A DNA stretch of 64,000 bases from Pezizomycotina sp. ARF18 (lineage: Eukaryota > Ascomycota), in the NCBI GenBank assembly GCA_002224055.1, contig AZLU01000226.1:1-64000 (forward strand), given 5' to 3'. Under the pieces are notes generated by a model. It ran no database searches. It was not told the DNA's origin and worked only from the letters and a program-made list of their open reading frames with translations. The first letter of the stretch is position 1. Every line of letters starts with the position of its first letter. Positions 12,848-24,308 of this stretch are shown here, one piece after another. The translations under genes and the position numbers were made by a program.

Positions 12848-14145
12848 TTACCGCGATGGGTTTAGGTTTATGATGTCGCGACATATTTGTTGACCGGGGA
12901 AATCCATGATAACCACACCACTGGAGTCTTGTCCCAGTTGCGGCGTAGAGTTCCAACTTGGCCATGGTTAGAGGATTTATGCCCGTATGGTCGTTCGACC
13001 CCAGTGCTAAAGGCCTCGGCCAGATTGCCGCGGAGGCGCCATTTAACCTTTATTACAAGTTAGCACCGTTGCTATATCAAGACTACTTTGAAAAAAAGGT
13101 ACTACCCGGTAAGGTATATTTTGCTTTTCTGTTTATCGTTCCGCGCTGCCTCCAAAGCATTTGTGACCGAGTTCATTTTCCTGTCGATATCGGCATTACT
13201 TCCGATATCCCAGTCGTCCTCAAGTATGGTGTGGGGCCCGTCCCACAGAAGACCACCGTCGGCGGGGGCGTTTCGAAGTCCATAAGAGTGAGGAATTTAC
13301 CCCGAAGCTCACCGAGGGTAGGAATCTGAGGGTTGTTTGGGTCCTTCGGCTTCCAGGCGTACTGTCCGCAAACAAAGATAGTTTTAAGTCAGGACACTGG
13401 TAACTTGTAAGCAGGGTTATATTGCTAGGTCGCGAGGGACTTACTTGCATAGATATTCTTCGTGTCAGGGTTCGTATAACGATACAATCGAAGGTCTCAG
13501 CGTAAGGACGGGTACAATCCTCGGACTTATATTCGTCTTTGTGCCGCATGATGATCGTCTCGGTAGGATTGGCTTGAAGGAAGAAGGCGATAGATCGGAG
13601 TACGTCTGGATGTCATGATGAGTGTTTATGACGGAGTGGTATATTTTGAACAGGTTACCCATGTGACTGTTTTTTTCTCACGGAGCATAGACTGTCAATA
13701 AACGCAACAAAGGTCTAGAAAAGAGATCGCAAAATGGAAGGGGCCCGCACCGAGCTCTAGCATCGATAAATCTTATTCCACCTTTGAACTGTTTGGCAAG
13801 GTTGAAGGACTGACACTGAGCAACTGGCGTGTCAGGACTTGGAACGTCATAGTGTCATGAGTGCCGGATGGACATCTGAGAAATCAAAGTCTCATCCGGA
13901 ATAGAAGCCATCCAATTAGGGTAGTTGGCTTCATCGAGGTTGTTATATTGGTCATATCGATCGAGGACCCTGGATTCAACAACCTGGGGAACCTCCTTAA
14001 CTGCACTCCAAGCTGTGCTTGCGGCAACTGACAACTTTATCTTTGATGCCAGAGAGCCACGAGCCAAAACTTGGGATAGGGATTGGAGCGGCATGGGCGA
14101 GGGCACTACTGCCAGGGCAATAGCAACTGGAGCGAGAACCTTCAT
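12848..14145 (-). CDS. PI-PLC X-domain (phosphatidylinositol phospholipase C-like) protein
   Basis: Family proteins cleave phosphatidylinositol or GPI anchors, usually outside the cell. Start MKVLAPVAIALAVVPSPMPL at 14145 is a signal peptide. Then come SIPDETLISQMSI and the catalytic-loop motif PGTHDTMT (catalytic His), FNLAKQFKGGIRFIDARARC, FFLQANPTETIIMRHKDEYK (second conserved region), PTLGELRGKFLTLMDF, NADIDRKMNSVTNALEAARN, GINPLT and VVIMDFPGQQICRDIINLNP before a stop at 12848. This motif order is that of the bacterial-type PI-PLC X domain without C2 or EF-hand parts, at about the usual 400 residues. An intron lies at about 13362-13444 (GTAAGT...ACAG). Frame slips separate several motifs. 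An open frame continues upstream to 14385, but the signal peptide fixes the start. Confidence 0.75.
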
Positions 14146-15917
14146 TGTAAAACTGTTTGCAGCAATAAATTCAAAACGTGAAATGAACGACTGAATTGGG
14201 ATCGAGGGAGGGTAAAAAGAATGACAAGACGGCAAAAAGGCGGATAATACCGAGCGCCGGGGTATAAAACGAAAGGAATGACTGAAAGAAACAGAACAAA
14301 AAGAGAAACAAAGTAAATCGCTGCAGAACAGAAATGAAGGCCGCTTGATGAGCGTGAGAGACTCCTGGTGGACGATCGCAGCCATTTATAATATAGGGCT
14401 AAATCCTTCGCTACGGGAAAGTCACAACTACAAACATATAGTAATAGCAAAAACCAGGTCAACTAATGTAACCCTGTGATCTATGCATTGGTACTGTTTA
14501 TATTTATCAACATGGACGATATTCTACTGAAAAGTCCTGGCTATTAACCAACGGTAAGGTACGCTTGGCATCGTATATTGCGGGGCTGAGACTATTCACC
14601 CGCCTTTAGAATCTATAATAGATCGATAGAATAATGCAGCAGCCTAGAGCTATATCTGGACCTTGAGGTAGTTCCGAGCCGGTACCAAGGAATGTTCTCA
14701 AGAGGACTACAGCGGAGTTTGAGCGCATTTGATCACTTTTTTTCTAGTAATTTCCGTCGCGTTTTAGGACTGTGCCACGAGGCTAATTTCCACCCGTCTT
14801 TGCATGAGATGATCATCGCTTCCGAAATTTTGCTTAGGCTACTTTAACCCTATCTGGATAGCGACAAAAGATAAGAAATACAAGATAGAATGCTGGACCG
14901 CCGGAAACCACGAAACTTTATAAAGCGAAGTCATGGTAAACTCGATCTAGTTGATCTAATCTCACCCATCTAGTAATTCATCTGCCAGCTACACTATTTT
15001 CAACGATATATCGTGTAAGAAACACAATCAGTGGACCTTCGAGTTTTTATTATTTTATCAAGAAAATTGTCTGAAATAGCCAAGCATAGCTTTAAAACCA
15101 ATCTATCGGATACAGAAACATAAACTGAAGTGGGTTATCTTGAATATTATAATTTAAAGCGCCAATCGCTTGCACACATTCTCGCCCCCAGGAGTCCGGA
15201 CCGCTAAATTGCTACTAGTTATGCACCGTCTTAGGGTTTCGTCCAGATATCCCGGCATTGACCGAATCCAGAGCCTCAACGTTTCAACCAAAATCAACCT
15301 CAGCAGTTGAAAGAACCCCTTGTTTCAGAACAGATCCTCTCGAAATACGTGAGACCAGCAGGAACGGATGTTGTCCGACAAGTCCTTAGTAATTCTACGC
15401 CTGCAGTATAATACTGGAAGCCATGTGCCCCCAAGATACAATTTCCATTCCGCCAACGGCGTTGTAGAATGCAGGCTGATCCTTAATATACCTTGCGCTG
15501 GGGCACCCAGTCCTAATGGAAATTCTTCAAGCGTCGCTGAAGCGCATTACTAGGCATTATACCCCTCTACTACACCTCACTTGATATCAATCCAAAAATT
15601 TTTCCAGCCTTAGCGTACAAGCGCCTCGTACCACAAGAGGGAATCATTTTTCGGAAAAGGTTTACTGGCAGCTTTAGATAGGATATTAGGTAAGGAATGT
15701 TCATTACAAAGGCTTTGAGTCTTGATGTTACAAGGTGTTTGTTTGTAATGATGGCTATTAACCCCCCTTTTACGTCTCGCGAAGTCGCTTCGATTGGCAC
15801 GATAGAGAACGCTTGGGTGAAACTTGGTCGACTTGAACCTTTGCAACAATATTCTTTAAAATCCAAGATGGCTTTGGAAATTACGGCCTTGTTACTCACG
15901 CGCTAATAGTATTATCT
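14146..15917. other. gene-poor stretch
   Basis: No recognisable gene. A 109-codon minus frame (15570-15899) lies directly beside the possible pol fossil and might belong to it, but shows no diagnostic motif. A plus frame at 15368-15553 is anonymous. The first 300 bases are the promoter of the PI-PLC gene. Confidence 0.35.
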
Positions 15918-16254
15918 TTAAACAGCACAATAAAGTATTCTCCAAGACAATATATAGATATTTACCAAACTTTTAAGCAAGATTACGCGGGATGTTCTGG
16001 TTGAGTAGCTTGGCCTGAATACACCTGTACACTGTGGGCTATTTGTGAGTGGGCTATCAATTTCCTCAAAAGAAGAAAATCTTTCTGGTCTCATCACACC
16101 GGGAGGCAAGAACTTCGTGATGTATTGATAGACCGATTTCGCCCCAGCTTGTTTCTGGTACAGGGAAAGGGTCTAAAAGACTGTGTACCGCCTGCGGCAT
16201 TTTCAACCTTTGGAAGTGCCTTTCTATCGTCAAGATATTTTGAACTAGACTCAT
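15918..16254 (-). mobile_element. possible Ty3/gypsy retrotransposon pol fossil
   Basis: The minus strand reads LLDPFPVPETSWGEIG after a basic QRLKMP segment. This matches the stretch between the integrase zinc-binding region and the catalytic core of Ty3/gypsy-type elements, where L-x-P-x-P-V-P-x-x-x-W-x-x-I is characteristic. No long terminal repeats, reverse transcriptase or RNase H were found nearby. It appears old and broken, with most of the element missing. Assignment rests on one short motif and is tentative. Confidence 0.33.
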
Positions 16255-17073
16255 TTAGCAATCAACATTATCTCTAGCCACGGGCTTGAAATGGGATTTC
16301 AAGACCATTGAGGGGAAATTTTCACATTTCGTCCCGAAACCAATTTATAAAGAGCTCTACGCAAAGCGGTATATACAAGTCGAGGACCGGGAAAAATGGT
16401 GGATGTTGAGTTATAATCAAGTATATGATAAGGGAAACTTTGTTTCACCCGCTGATGTTTATCTCACTGTGGAACTCTCTAATTTATTACCTTTTTGCAG
16501 AATGTGGGTAACCGAAGGAAGGCACAGGAAGGAAACTTACGATAAACCTCCGAATTAGACTTCACCTGAAACCGGCGATCTCGAAATCAGGGCTTGAGAG
16601 GATCTCCAATATCCCCCACTACTAAAATCGGAAAATAACGGCCCTTTCTCGTCGAGCAGGTTTTTGCGATGTGGAGAAGCTTCTGCATTCTAGAGCGTGT
16701 CCGTAAAATCATTCTTCGGAAGATGACGATACGGGTTCTTGGTATGGCGGGTGTCCTCATCCCGCCTCTCATCTATTTGACCTGAAGTATGGAATATTGG
16801 CGATATATGCGACAATACCTGCATAGATCGATGTTGATTATCCCTTCATGAATCAAAAGACATCCAGGAACGGCGAACTTGAAATTTCGTGAACAAACCA
16901 GCCGTCCTTGATCTAAAAATTGTTTCCTCGAGATGTTGATATAAATTCGAAACATTCTTTCCCTCGGCGTTATGCTGTCCTAGCGAAGATGCCTTCTCGT
17001 CGTGTTAAGACACTTTGAAACTATACACTTAATTCTATTTGCTTTGACGACGCTTTTATCCAAGCCTTTAAGC
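16255..17073. other. no recognisable gene
   Basis: A 90-codon plus frame (16286-16558) with an aromatic-rich composition stands out but matches no family I know. The remainder is broken in all frames and includes the presumed promoter of receptor 2. Confidence 0.35.
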
Positions 17074-18555
17074 ATGAAGACGTTCCTTAATACTCCGCCC
17101 CAGAAGTCATTGCAAAATGCATTAATGGCCAAAGCCAGAGCTAGGGCAGCCTGTACCTGATACGGGCGGTATCTCCTCGGCATTACGATGCCCTTCTTCG
17201 GTATATGCGTAATGCCTTGGCTCTGGATGACTGGCTTATCGCACCGTGCTGGTAATAGCTATTTGACGTTTCCTATTTCGCGAGAGTGAAGCTGACATTT
17301 GTAACGCAGCCACCGACGATATCGGTAAACATACTGATAATATGGATGTGCACGGTTCCAAGTCGGAAAGCACATTGGAGCCTTACCTTGACCACTAAGC
17401 AAGCGCAGGATATGAGAATCGTGATTTCTATATCCCAAATCATTATGCCCAGGCAATTGGTCGATACTATTTGGCTAAACAGCTTTTGCCGCGCAGTACA
17501 TCTGGCTCACATGCCTCAGCCTTACCTTCTGTCACTACATGAACCGATTCTCCGTTCTGGCATCGTACTACCGCATTAGTATTCGGCAAAGGAGAGCGGA
17601 AGCTCCGCATCGCCATGCATATCATCACGATCCTCCAGGGAGCGTCATTTATAGAAGTGTTCTTGACTCTGATATTCCAGTGTATTCCCACTCGCGCGTT
17701 CCGGGACACTTCCATACCGAACCCAAAATGCGATTACCAGAGACCTATCCTTCCGCGATGATAGTTCAAGACTTTTTCTTCAATTTGCCGTTTTCGGATT
17801 GCTGCTGAAGCGGACCTGGAAGATTCAGATGCCGAGGAGAGACAAAATCGGCCTCGTAGGGATATTTTCGATAGGATATGTGTAAGTGCGTTTGTTGGTA
17901 CGTTTGATATTATGTTAGGTATTAATGCTGATACTCAAATTATTTGACTATGTAACAGTGTTTGCGTTATCAGCGCGTGAAAATCTGGATTGGATAAGGG
18001 CGATGTACTTCAACCCGCTGAATGACCTGACTTGTAAATTTGAAAGGGCTACTATTTCCCTAACGCTTTGATTTTTAGAAAAGAAAAAAAGTATTTTTTT
18101 TAAGCAATATTACAAAGTTTTCTTAAGTACTCATACCTTCTTTAGGGTCCGTCGCGCCGTTTGGGCTCCTTTGCACTTTGCAGAATAGTCTCCATATAAT
18201 CTGTCTATCGTTCCCGCTCTGCGTCACTGGCTCACATGCGGCGCCGACCGGCGAGGCAAAATCGGTAATCGGGCGTCTGCTTCGCTCGCCCTCGGACGGA
18301 TCAGATACCAGCCCTCTCAGTAAAGTCCGAGCTGCGAGAAGGCACCCGAGCGACTCTAGTATCACTGCGGCCGAGGAAGATTTGCAGGTACTCAGCAAAA
18401 AGAGACCGCGACGGAGAGGTTACTGCAGTGGACCCAGAGGAAGCGCGGGACGAGAGAGGTACCGGCGGTATTTCGAAGATGAGCGGGTTCCAGAGGATAA
18501 GGCGTCGGAGAAACTATTCACGCCGTTACACAGTGAAAGGAGTTTTCGTCGTTGA
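17074..18555 (+). CDS. Pth11-like rhodopsin-domain membrane protein (receptor 2)
   Basis: Second member of the fungal rhodopsin-domain family. The N-terminal part ends in LALDDWLIAPC, equivalent to the family's conserved DDW. Later segments, in shifting frames, read LSLTFCHYMNRFSVLASYYR (helix 3), FGKGERKLRIAMHIITILQG, VFLTLIFQCIPTRAF (helix 4 plus extracellular Cys), WKIQMPRRDKIGLVGIFSIG (end of helix 5 to helix 6), then an intron starting GTAAGTG after GYV. VCVISA and IRAMYFNPLNDLTC follow, then another intron. The final exon reads GSVAPFG and LHIICLSFP, where the family has its last helix, then a basic Ser/Arg-rich tail to the stop at 18553-18555. Frame slips are visible at several points. 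The ATG at 17074 is the best candidate but is not certain. Confidence 0.65.
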
Positions 18556-19869
18556 GGAATGAGGATAGTGTGAACCGAGCATCAGAGTCACCAAATCATG
18601 CATTATTATTCATATCCTACATAAGTTTGTGGTACTTACTCTACATTTAAGAGCCAGGTTTCTATTTGAATGTTATCAGGGCCATTTTGCCTTCCCGTAA
18701 CTGTTCCGAAATCAGTACGGATTTTAGCATCTTTAGTCATTGCTACGCGTTCTTTTAATATGATGGCCTTGTCTCGATGGCCTCTCAACAGAGATTCCAA
18801 GTTTATGGCCATGTAAGAGTTCCCGAGCCACAATTATTACAGGCAGGGGTGCTTCACGTCTGCATGATGATGTCGTACTAGTCTCCAACGTACTTGTTCG
18901 CGCCGTGCTAGTGGTACTCATGGTTGTTAACGGGTATGTGCACCTGCCTATGCATTGGACACCGCTGGAAGAATCGCAGCAATCCGAATTTGAACGCAAT
19001 CGACTTCGGTATCAGTCTAGATGCAGCGCTGTCCAGGCGTATTAGAGACGAAGATCTGGCATACGCCCGCGCAGCCTCGTCGGCCGTCGAACAGGTACTC
19101 CAAGAACTTAGGGGCAGGCAGCAGTATCCATTCTCGCCAGATTCTCATACTTTAATGGAGAATAACAATCGCTTTCTTTATAACAGGAGGTAAATCGTTC
19201 GGTCTGAAAGCGTCGTCGCGAGTGTCGTCTTTTGCTTTGGCCACTGAGTAGCAACGCATGGAGGATGAGCAATATTTGAAAATTCTGTGGGTTTTGTGTG
19301 GCGAGGGTCGCACGGTGCGCCTCCTGCTCTGAGTCCTCTTTAAAAGCCCTGTATAGAGCGGCAGCACATGTTCCCTAACCTCAAGGGTGAATTTCTAATT
19401 AGAATTAAAATTTCTCCATGACGGAGCTTTTTTCAGGCCATTCCTAAACCACGAGGTAGATTGAAAAGTGCTCTCGAACGGGAGGGAGATCGCCACACGG
19501 AAAGCTTAAAAGCAGATGGAACTTGGGTTAAAGCTTTCTTTGTATTAGACGAAATATTCAATATTTTTTATTAGATAAAAGGGCTGTAGAAGTTGTAAAT
19601 ATCGGGTGAATATGATCTTCGAAGTCTAGGTCATGAGAATAAAATCATGATCGAAGGCGTTAGGCCAGGAAGTTCCCTCAGCAATAACTTGAAGTTTCTG
19701 TTTCCCTTTAACCTGAATGATTCCCAGCTGTACTACACGTATTCCGAAGCCACCCGTACTTTTTTTCTGCGCGGTAAATGGTAATTGCACTCAGAGTGCG
19801 TCTCATATCTATACGCAACCTTCATTTCACAAGGAACCTGAAGTCAGAAAAACATAAAGCTCGGACGAT
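18556..19869. other. gene-poor stretch with one coding-like fragment
   Basis: A plus-strand frame around 18924-19193 contains ISLDAALSRRIRDEDLAYAR and VEQVLQELRGRQQYPF, an amphipathic, protein-like composition preceded in another frame by HWTPLEESQQSEFERNR. It may be a small unknown gene, but no start or domain is clear. 19400-19870 shows nothing except the likely promoter of the first cysteine-repeat gene. Confidence 0.35.
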
Positions 19870-21213
19870 ATGCATTAACGGGCTTAACATATCGCCTGGT
19901 CCTTGGCTGCTTTCTCTTCCTCTACGCCCCTGGATCGAAGCCTCACTTCTGCAGGAGCGTTGCCCGAGCATAGCGAGCAGTGCACAACGCTATCCGAGTG
20001 CTGTGATAACACGCGGCCCGGAATGAACTGCGGCGCTTCCGGCACGAATGGAACCTGTTGCTGGGAAATTGGATATCAATTGTGCACGACCGCGGATACA
20101 GACTGCTGCTCGGAGGAGGCGTCCTGCGACCCAGATTCCGGTACTTGCTGCCTCAACCCGGGAACAGAGACGGGTGCATTACCGAAAACGACTGCTGCGG
20201 GAGCGGACTTTGCAACTCAACAACCCTTCACTGCTGCCTCCCATTTGGGCGAGACGTTTACGCCACAGTGCGTCAGTTCAAACGACTGCTGTGGAGTGGA
20301 CTTTGCTCAGAGATAGACATTGTTGTATCAGTGCCATAGGACTGGAGACCGATCAGACATGTTCGTTAGACTCCGACTGCTGCGGCCCGAGTCTTTGCTG
20401 CAAATCCGGTCATTGTTGTTTGCCCGTGGGACAGTTCGATTCGCGATGCGAAACAACTGAGGACTGCTGTGGGGACGATGTGCTCTGTTCAGAGGATTCC
20501 CATGTTGTATCAGTGTTCTCGGAGCCGAAACCAATCAAACCTGTTCGGTAGACTCCGACTGCTGCTCCAGCGACGCTCAATGCGAGGATCAACACTGCTG
20601 CCTGTCCGTGGGAGAACTCGATTATGCTAGCTGCTCCGCAGACTCGGACTGTTTGTGGAGAAGCGCTTTGTTGTGAAGGAGGAACGTGCTGCCTGCCTCC
20701 TGGCCGCTCATCAGTCATTGTGAAACGGTGGACGACTGCTGCGGAAATAACGTGACGTGCAACGCCGATAGTCACTGTGCTTGCATCTCGGTACCGATGT
20801 GGATTTACAGTGTTCGGCCGATGAGGAATGTTGCGGTGGAGCGAACTGCAAGGACGGCCGTTGCTGCATGGGGCTCGGAGACTATGACCAGATAAAATGT
20901 TCGGTCAACGACCAATGCTGTGGAGAATTGATCTGCTGCGCGGATGGAAAGTGTTGTGTCCCGCTGGGGCCATTGAGACGTATTGTAACGTCGACCGCGG
21001 ACTGCTGCTGGAGACGGCTGAGTGTTCAGAAGACGATTTCTGCTGCCTGCCCCTCAACAGCAAGGAACCGTGCCAGAAGGACTCAGATTGCTGCCAGGGG
21101 TACTCCCTCACGGTCTCATTTGCAAAGACCACGAATGCGTTATTAAACCTCACCCTGCAATGGCGACGAGTAAACAAGGAGAGAAGCGGAAAGAGATGTG
21201 GAACTTGGAGTAA
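19870..21213 (+). pseudogene. cysteine-repeat protein 1, about 13 D-C-C modules, frame-broken
   Basis: A tandem array of about 13 disulfide-rich modules of 28-32 residues. The unit is C-x(4-6)-D-C-C-G-x(2-4)-L-C-x(4-7)-C-C-L-P-x-G-x(4-7). Clear examples are CSLDSDCCGPSLCCKSGHCC, CSVNDQCCGELICCADGKCC and CITENDCCGSGLC. The array starts with QCTTLSECCDNTRPGMNC and ends with PCQKDSDCCQGYSL, then ICKDHECVI, MATSKQGEKRKEM and the stop at 21213. A hydrophobic stretch before the array may be the signal peptide. The D-C-C ... C-C spacing recalls knottin- and dickkopf/colipase-like modules of secreted animal proteins, but I know no named fungal family. The reading frame changes several times, yet the spacing holds throughout. 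Function unknown; secretion is inferred. Confidence 0.7.
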
Positions 21214-21663
21214 CTTGATGTTTGCTCTTTTTACATTGCCCTCAAACGCATATTAGACTTCTTGCAGTAGCTCGTCGCGTCAGTTGGTTTTTTTTTTTTT
21301 TTTTGGTCGTTTCGCTTTTCATTTTTTTCATAAGTTTTCTAAATTTCAATTTTAACATTCGTTGCCCGTACCGGAGTTGGATGAAAGAGGCAATATTAAC
21401 GGGCCGTTTCGAATATGTAATATAGAAATTTCGGAGATATGGTATATAGGCTCTATGAAACAGTATTTCACAATTAAATGAATCCTGATATTCCGGCGAG
21501 AGGCGTCTCTACGAATTTGACGGGAAGTCGATCAGCCTTATTACATCGGGTTCGGTCCTAGGTATTGAAACTCGAAGCATTGCCCGCATTCGCTTGAGCA
21601 GCTTTTACGCGACAGGAACACCATGGAAGCTTGAACGCGAACCTTAGAGAATCCGTATCTATA

Positions 21664-22028
21664 GGTTCAAGACCTTAAATCATATATGTGAGCAAAAGAA
21701 TTTTATTGAGCATGAGGATTAAAATATACCAGCTGTAGGCACTTCTGTCTTTAAATACATAAGTATTAGCTGGCTGTGACTGTTGGCGCTCCTTCTCCTT
21801 GACAACCGCCATGCAAATACGGCGATGACCGCTGCACCTGGCCAAACCTTAGTTTTTGGCCTTAACAAAGAACTTGACTATTCTTCTTGCTATTAGCATT
21901 ATAGCAGTTACAGCTAGCTATATTTCTTATGTATTTAAAGGCGGACGTTACCTAACAACTTGTAGATTTTAATCCTCATGCTCAATGAAATCATTTTACT
22001 CACATATATGATTTAAAAGGTTTGAACC
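21664..22028. mobile_element. foldback/MITE-like element with long inverted repeats and TA flanks
   Basis: The left arm, starting GGTTCAAGACCTTAAATCAT, is matched in reverse complement by the right arm, which ends ATGATTTAAAAGGTTTGAAC(C). The arms are roughly 115 bases with scattered mismatches and include the shared core TTGAGCATGAGGATTAAAAT and TAAATACATAAG. About 130 bases separate them. TA dinucleotides flank both ends (21662-21663 and 22029-22030), as expected for a Tc1/mariner-derived MITE. There is no coding capacity. It lies between two cysteine-repeat genes. Confidence 0.72.
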
Positions 22029-22030
22029 TA

Positions 22031-22152
22031 CAGTGACTGCTATAATGCTAATAGCAGGAAGAATGGTGAAGTTCTTCGTTGAGGGCTCAAAAACTAAGGT
22101 TTTGGCCAGGTAGCGACATCCCGGTATTTGCATGGCGGTTGTCAAGGAGAAC
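22031..22152 (-). repeat. inverted copy of the foldback element's interior
   Basis: Immediately after the right TA, the sequence CAGTGACTGCTATAATGCTA through GCATGGCGGTTGTCAAGGAG is the reverse complement of 21798-21913, the central spacer of the foldback element, with a moderate number of differences. The unit is therefore present twice in opposite orientation, once inside and once outside the arms. Confidence 0.7.
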
Positions 22153-23049
22153 AGGCTTCATACGCAACAGTATGCTACCGGTAATTTTATATTTGCTTTC
22201 AGATATTGAACTGCATGACCGATTACGATTTACAAGTTCTTCGTTTGTAATTAGGACTGTGCTCATATAAGACGCAGGCGTCAAAGATCAACTCCTTGAA
22301 GCCGTAAATCAGCTCTGACTTGTAGCAGAATCGGATGTTGAAATATACAGGGACAGCGCCGTTCTCATACTGAAATATTCCAATAAGTACGCAAAGCTTT
22401 GAACCGGGAGAATATTCTAGCCAAATGAATTGCATGTATCGTCGTCGTCCTGACTACATACACTAGTAACCGGCAATTCTGCAGGTAAATAGCAGTCTAC
22501 AGTATCTTCTTTAATCCTAGTGAACGCATAGTAAAAGCATTCAGCGTATTTCAGGTATTCCGTCACGGATTTTTGTTTTAACGGCTCGGGCAATATCGAA
22601 AGAGGGTTTAAGGCTAACATCCATTTTTAATCAAAGTTTCTGTGCGAAAACGTGGGCAAAACTCTAGTAAGCGAAGCTATAGAACCACTTTAAAGCAGCT
22701 GACCAGAAGCTGCTCCGGACCGGAACCTTATGAGCGTTGACTAAGTTTATCTCCATCCAGTCTTTTAGTGTCTGCACAATCTTAAATCCCTGACCTGGAT
22801 TCCCAAACGAAGGGATGACCATCGAGAGAATACTAAGTTCCTTATTGAGCTTTCTCGGCTACGGAGGGTAGTATCTACTATTACGGCCCTGGGGGCTTTT
22901 ATATCGCGTTGGCATTTCTTTCTCGAGAACTGCAATGGTACATGTACAAAGAAGCATGTCCGAGTCGATACACAAGCAAGGCTTCTTCAAGCTCGTAGGA
23001 CTTCACTTCACCCTCTGTACCTCCTGCTATATTGGCTATCGACATATCA
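22153..23049. other. no recognisable gene
   Basis: Two overlapping minus frames (22223-22620) have protein-like stretches such as FIWLEYSPGSKLCVLIGIFQ but match no family I know. The remainder is probably 5' sequence of the second cysteine-repeat gene. Confidence 0.35.
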
Positions 23050-23640
23050 TCAAGAGTAACAAGTAAGAAACATGGAGCTAACGTCCCTAATGCACCGTCT
23101 ATCTTCGGAAGCTCCTTTTCGGATCCTCCGCCCGGCAGGCCCGCCAATCACAAGCCGCCAACTTGTAATAACCTCGGTTAGCTTGTAAAGTGGCAACCGA
23201 CTGCTGTGACAACGGCAAGGAGTAATGTGTGGTACCAGTGGTACCAGTGCCTCGAAGTGCTGTATCAAGTTGTATCTGATGGTGGCGGAAGTGTCTGCGG
23301 CAAACCAGCAGATTGCTGCGCGGGCACATGCCAGGTTTCAAGTTCAAGATGCTGTATTCCTTTTGGATCTTCCGACGTTTGTACGGATGCGGGACATTGC
23401 TGCGATTCTAGCGCCGACTGCGATACGGTAATGCTGTTTGCCCATCGGAACATGGCCTACGCCTGCGATGCGGACGGGATGTGCTGCGCCTTTCTGAATG
23501 TAACTTAGAATTCAACTACTGTTGCATTCCTACCGGGATTCCGATCGATTGTTCGGCGGATTCGGACTGTTGCGATATACATCAAGGGCGTTACCTGTCA
23601 GGACAAGCGGTGCATGCCGCCGCCTCACGACTGCGAATAA
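23050..23640 (+). CDS. cysteine-repeat protein 2, about 5 D-C-C modules
   Basis: Second member of the family seen at 19.9-21.2 kb. Modules readable in order: CKVATDCCDNGKE with SKCCIKL, VCGKPADCCAGTC with SSRCCIPFG, VCTDAGHCCDSSADC, ACDADGMCC with FNYCCIPTG, and DCSADSDCCDIHQG followed by TCQDKRCMPPPHDCE and the stop at 23638-23640. The modules keep the C-x5-D-C-C ... C-C-(I/L)-P-x-G pattern of the first gene, and the last unit again ends with a single Cys. Frame changes occur between modules. A start and signal peptide could not be placed; the 5' end given is approximate. Likely a secreted, disulfide-rich protein of about 150-170 residues; role unknown. Confidence 0.65.
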
Positions 23641-24300
23641 TAAGAAGCCTTGTTTATATATAGATCACCGGCAATGTAATAGGAGACAGAACACCGGGTA
23701 TATAACTCTGCGCTGGACGATGTGGTCTTTTCAATTATTTGCCCTCTATTTCTATTGCTTGACTGGTTTTACTGTTACATAGGCGTCTATTGATATGCGG
23801 TCATGACATGAACTGTTTTTGCTTCATGTATTTCAATTGTTGAACTTAGTTACTCTCATTGAAAGAATAGATCAAGCCGTACTTGTTATCTCCACACCGC
23901 TACTACGGCCACTACCCTACTTCAACACTGTCTTGTTCAAGCCATGGTGGAAACTAGTACTCGTCGAGGCTACCCCATTCCAATCGCTGCCACTGGTCTC
24001 TGTTGCAACAGGTTGCTCAACACCAGCCTGCCGCTAGCCGTCGGAGTCACAAGCCTGAAAAGGTCGTCAATCTTACCCCAGTGACGTTTACCTAAATTGC
24101 GGTGTTATTCTGCGTGACGAAACCGCTATAAATAAATAAATATAAATATTAGTCGGCTTTCTGCCTTGGGACCTTTTTCTCTTTTCTTTCTCCTTTTTTT
24201 TTTTTTCCATTGACATCTAAACTTGAGAGTCCCCTTTATAATCCTTTCAACATTATCCACTTCCCTTTACTATCTATATCTTCTCCTATAATCACCATCA
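23641..24300. other. intergenic with C/T-rich promoter-like tract
   Basis: No gene seen. From about 24170 the sequence becomes strongly C/T-rich (runs of T, CTTTTCTTTC, then CAACATTATCCACTT), ending in ACAACATGCATCTCCC. This is the usual appearance of a fungal promoter and leader just before a start codon at about 24309. Confidence 0.4.
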
Positions 24301-24308
24301 TCTACAAC

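Noticed and set aside
13855-14385. Extended 176-codon frame upstream of the PI-PLC signal peptide
   Set aside because: The extra 80 residues are a Ser/Phe-rich read-through of a promoter; the clean signal peptide at 14145 is the better start.
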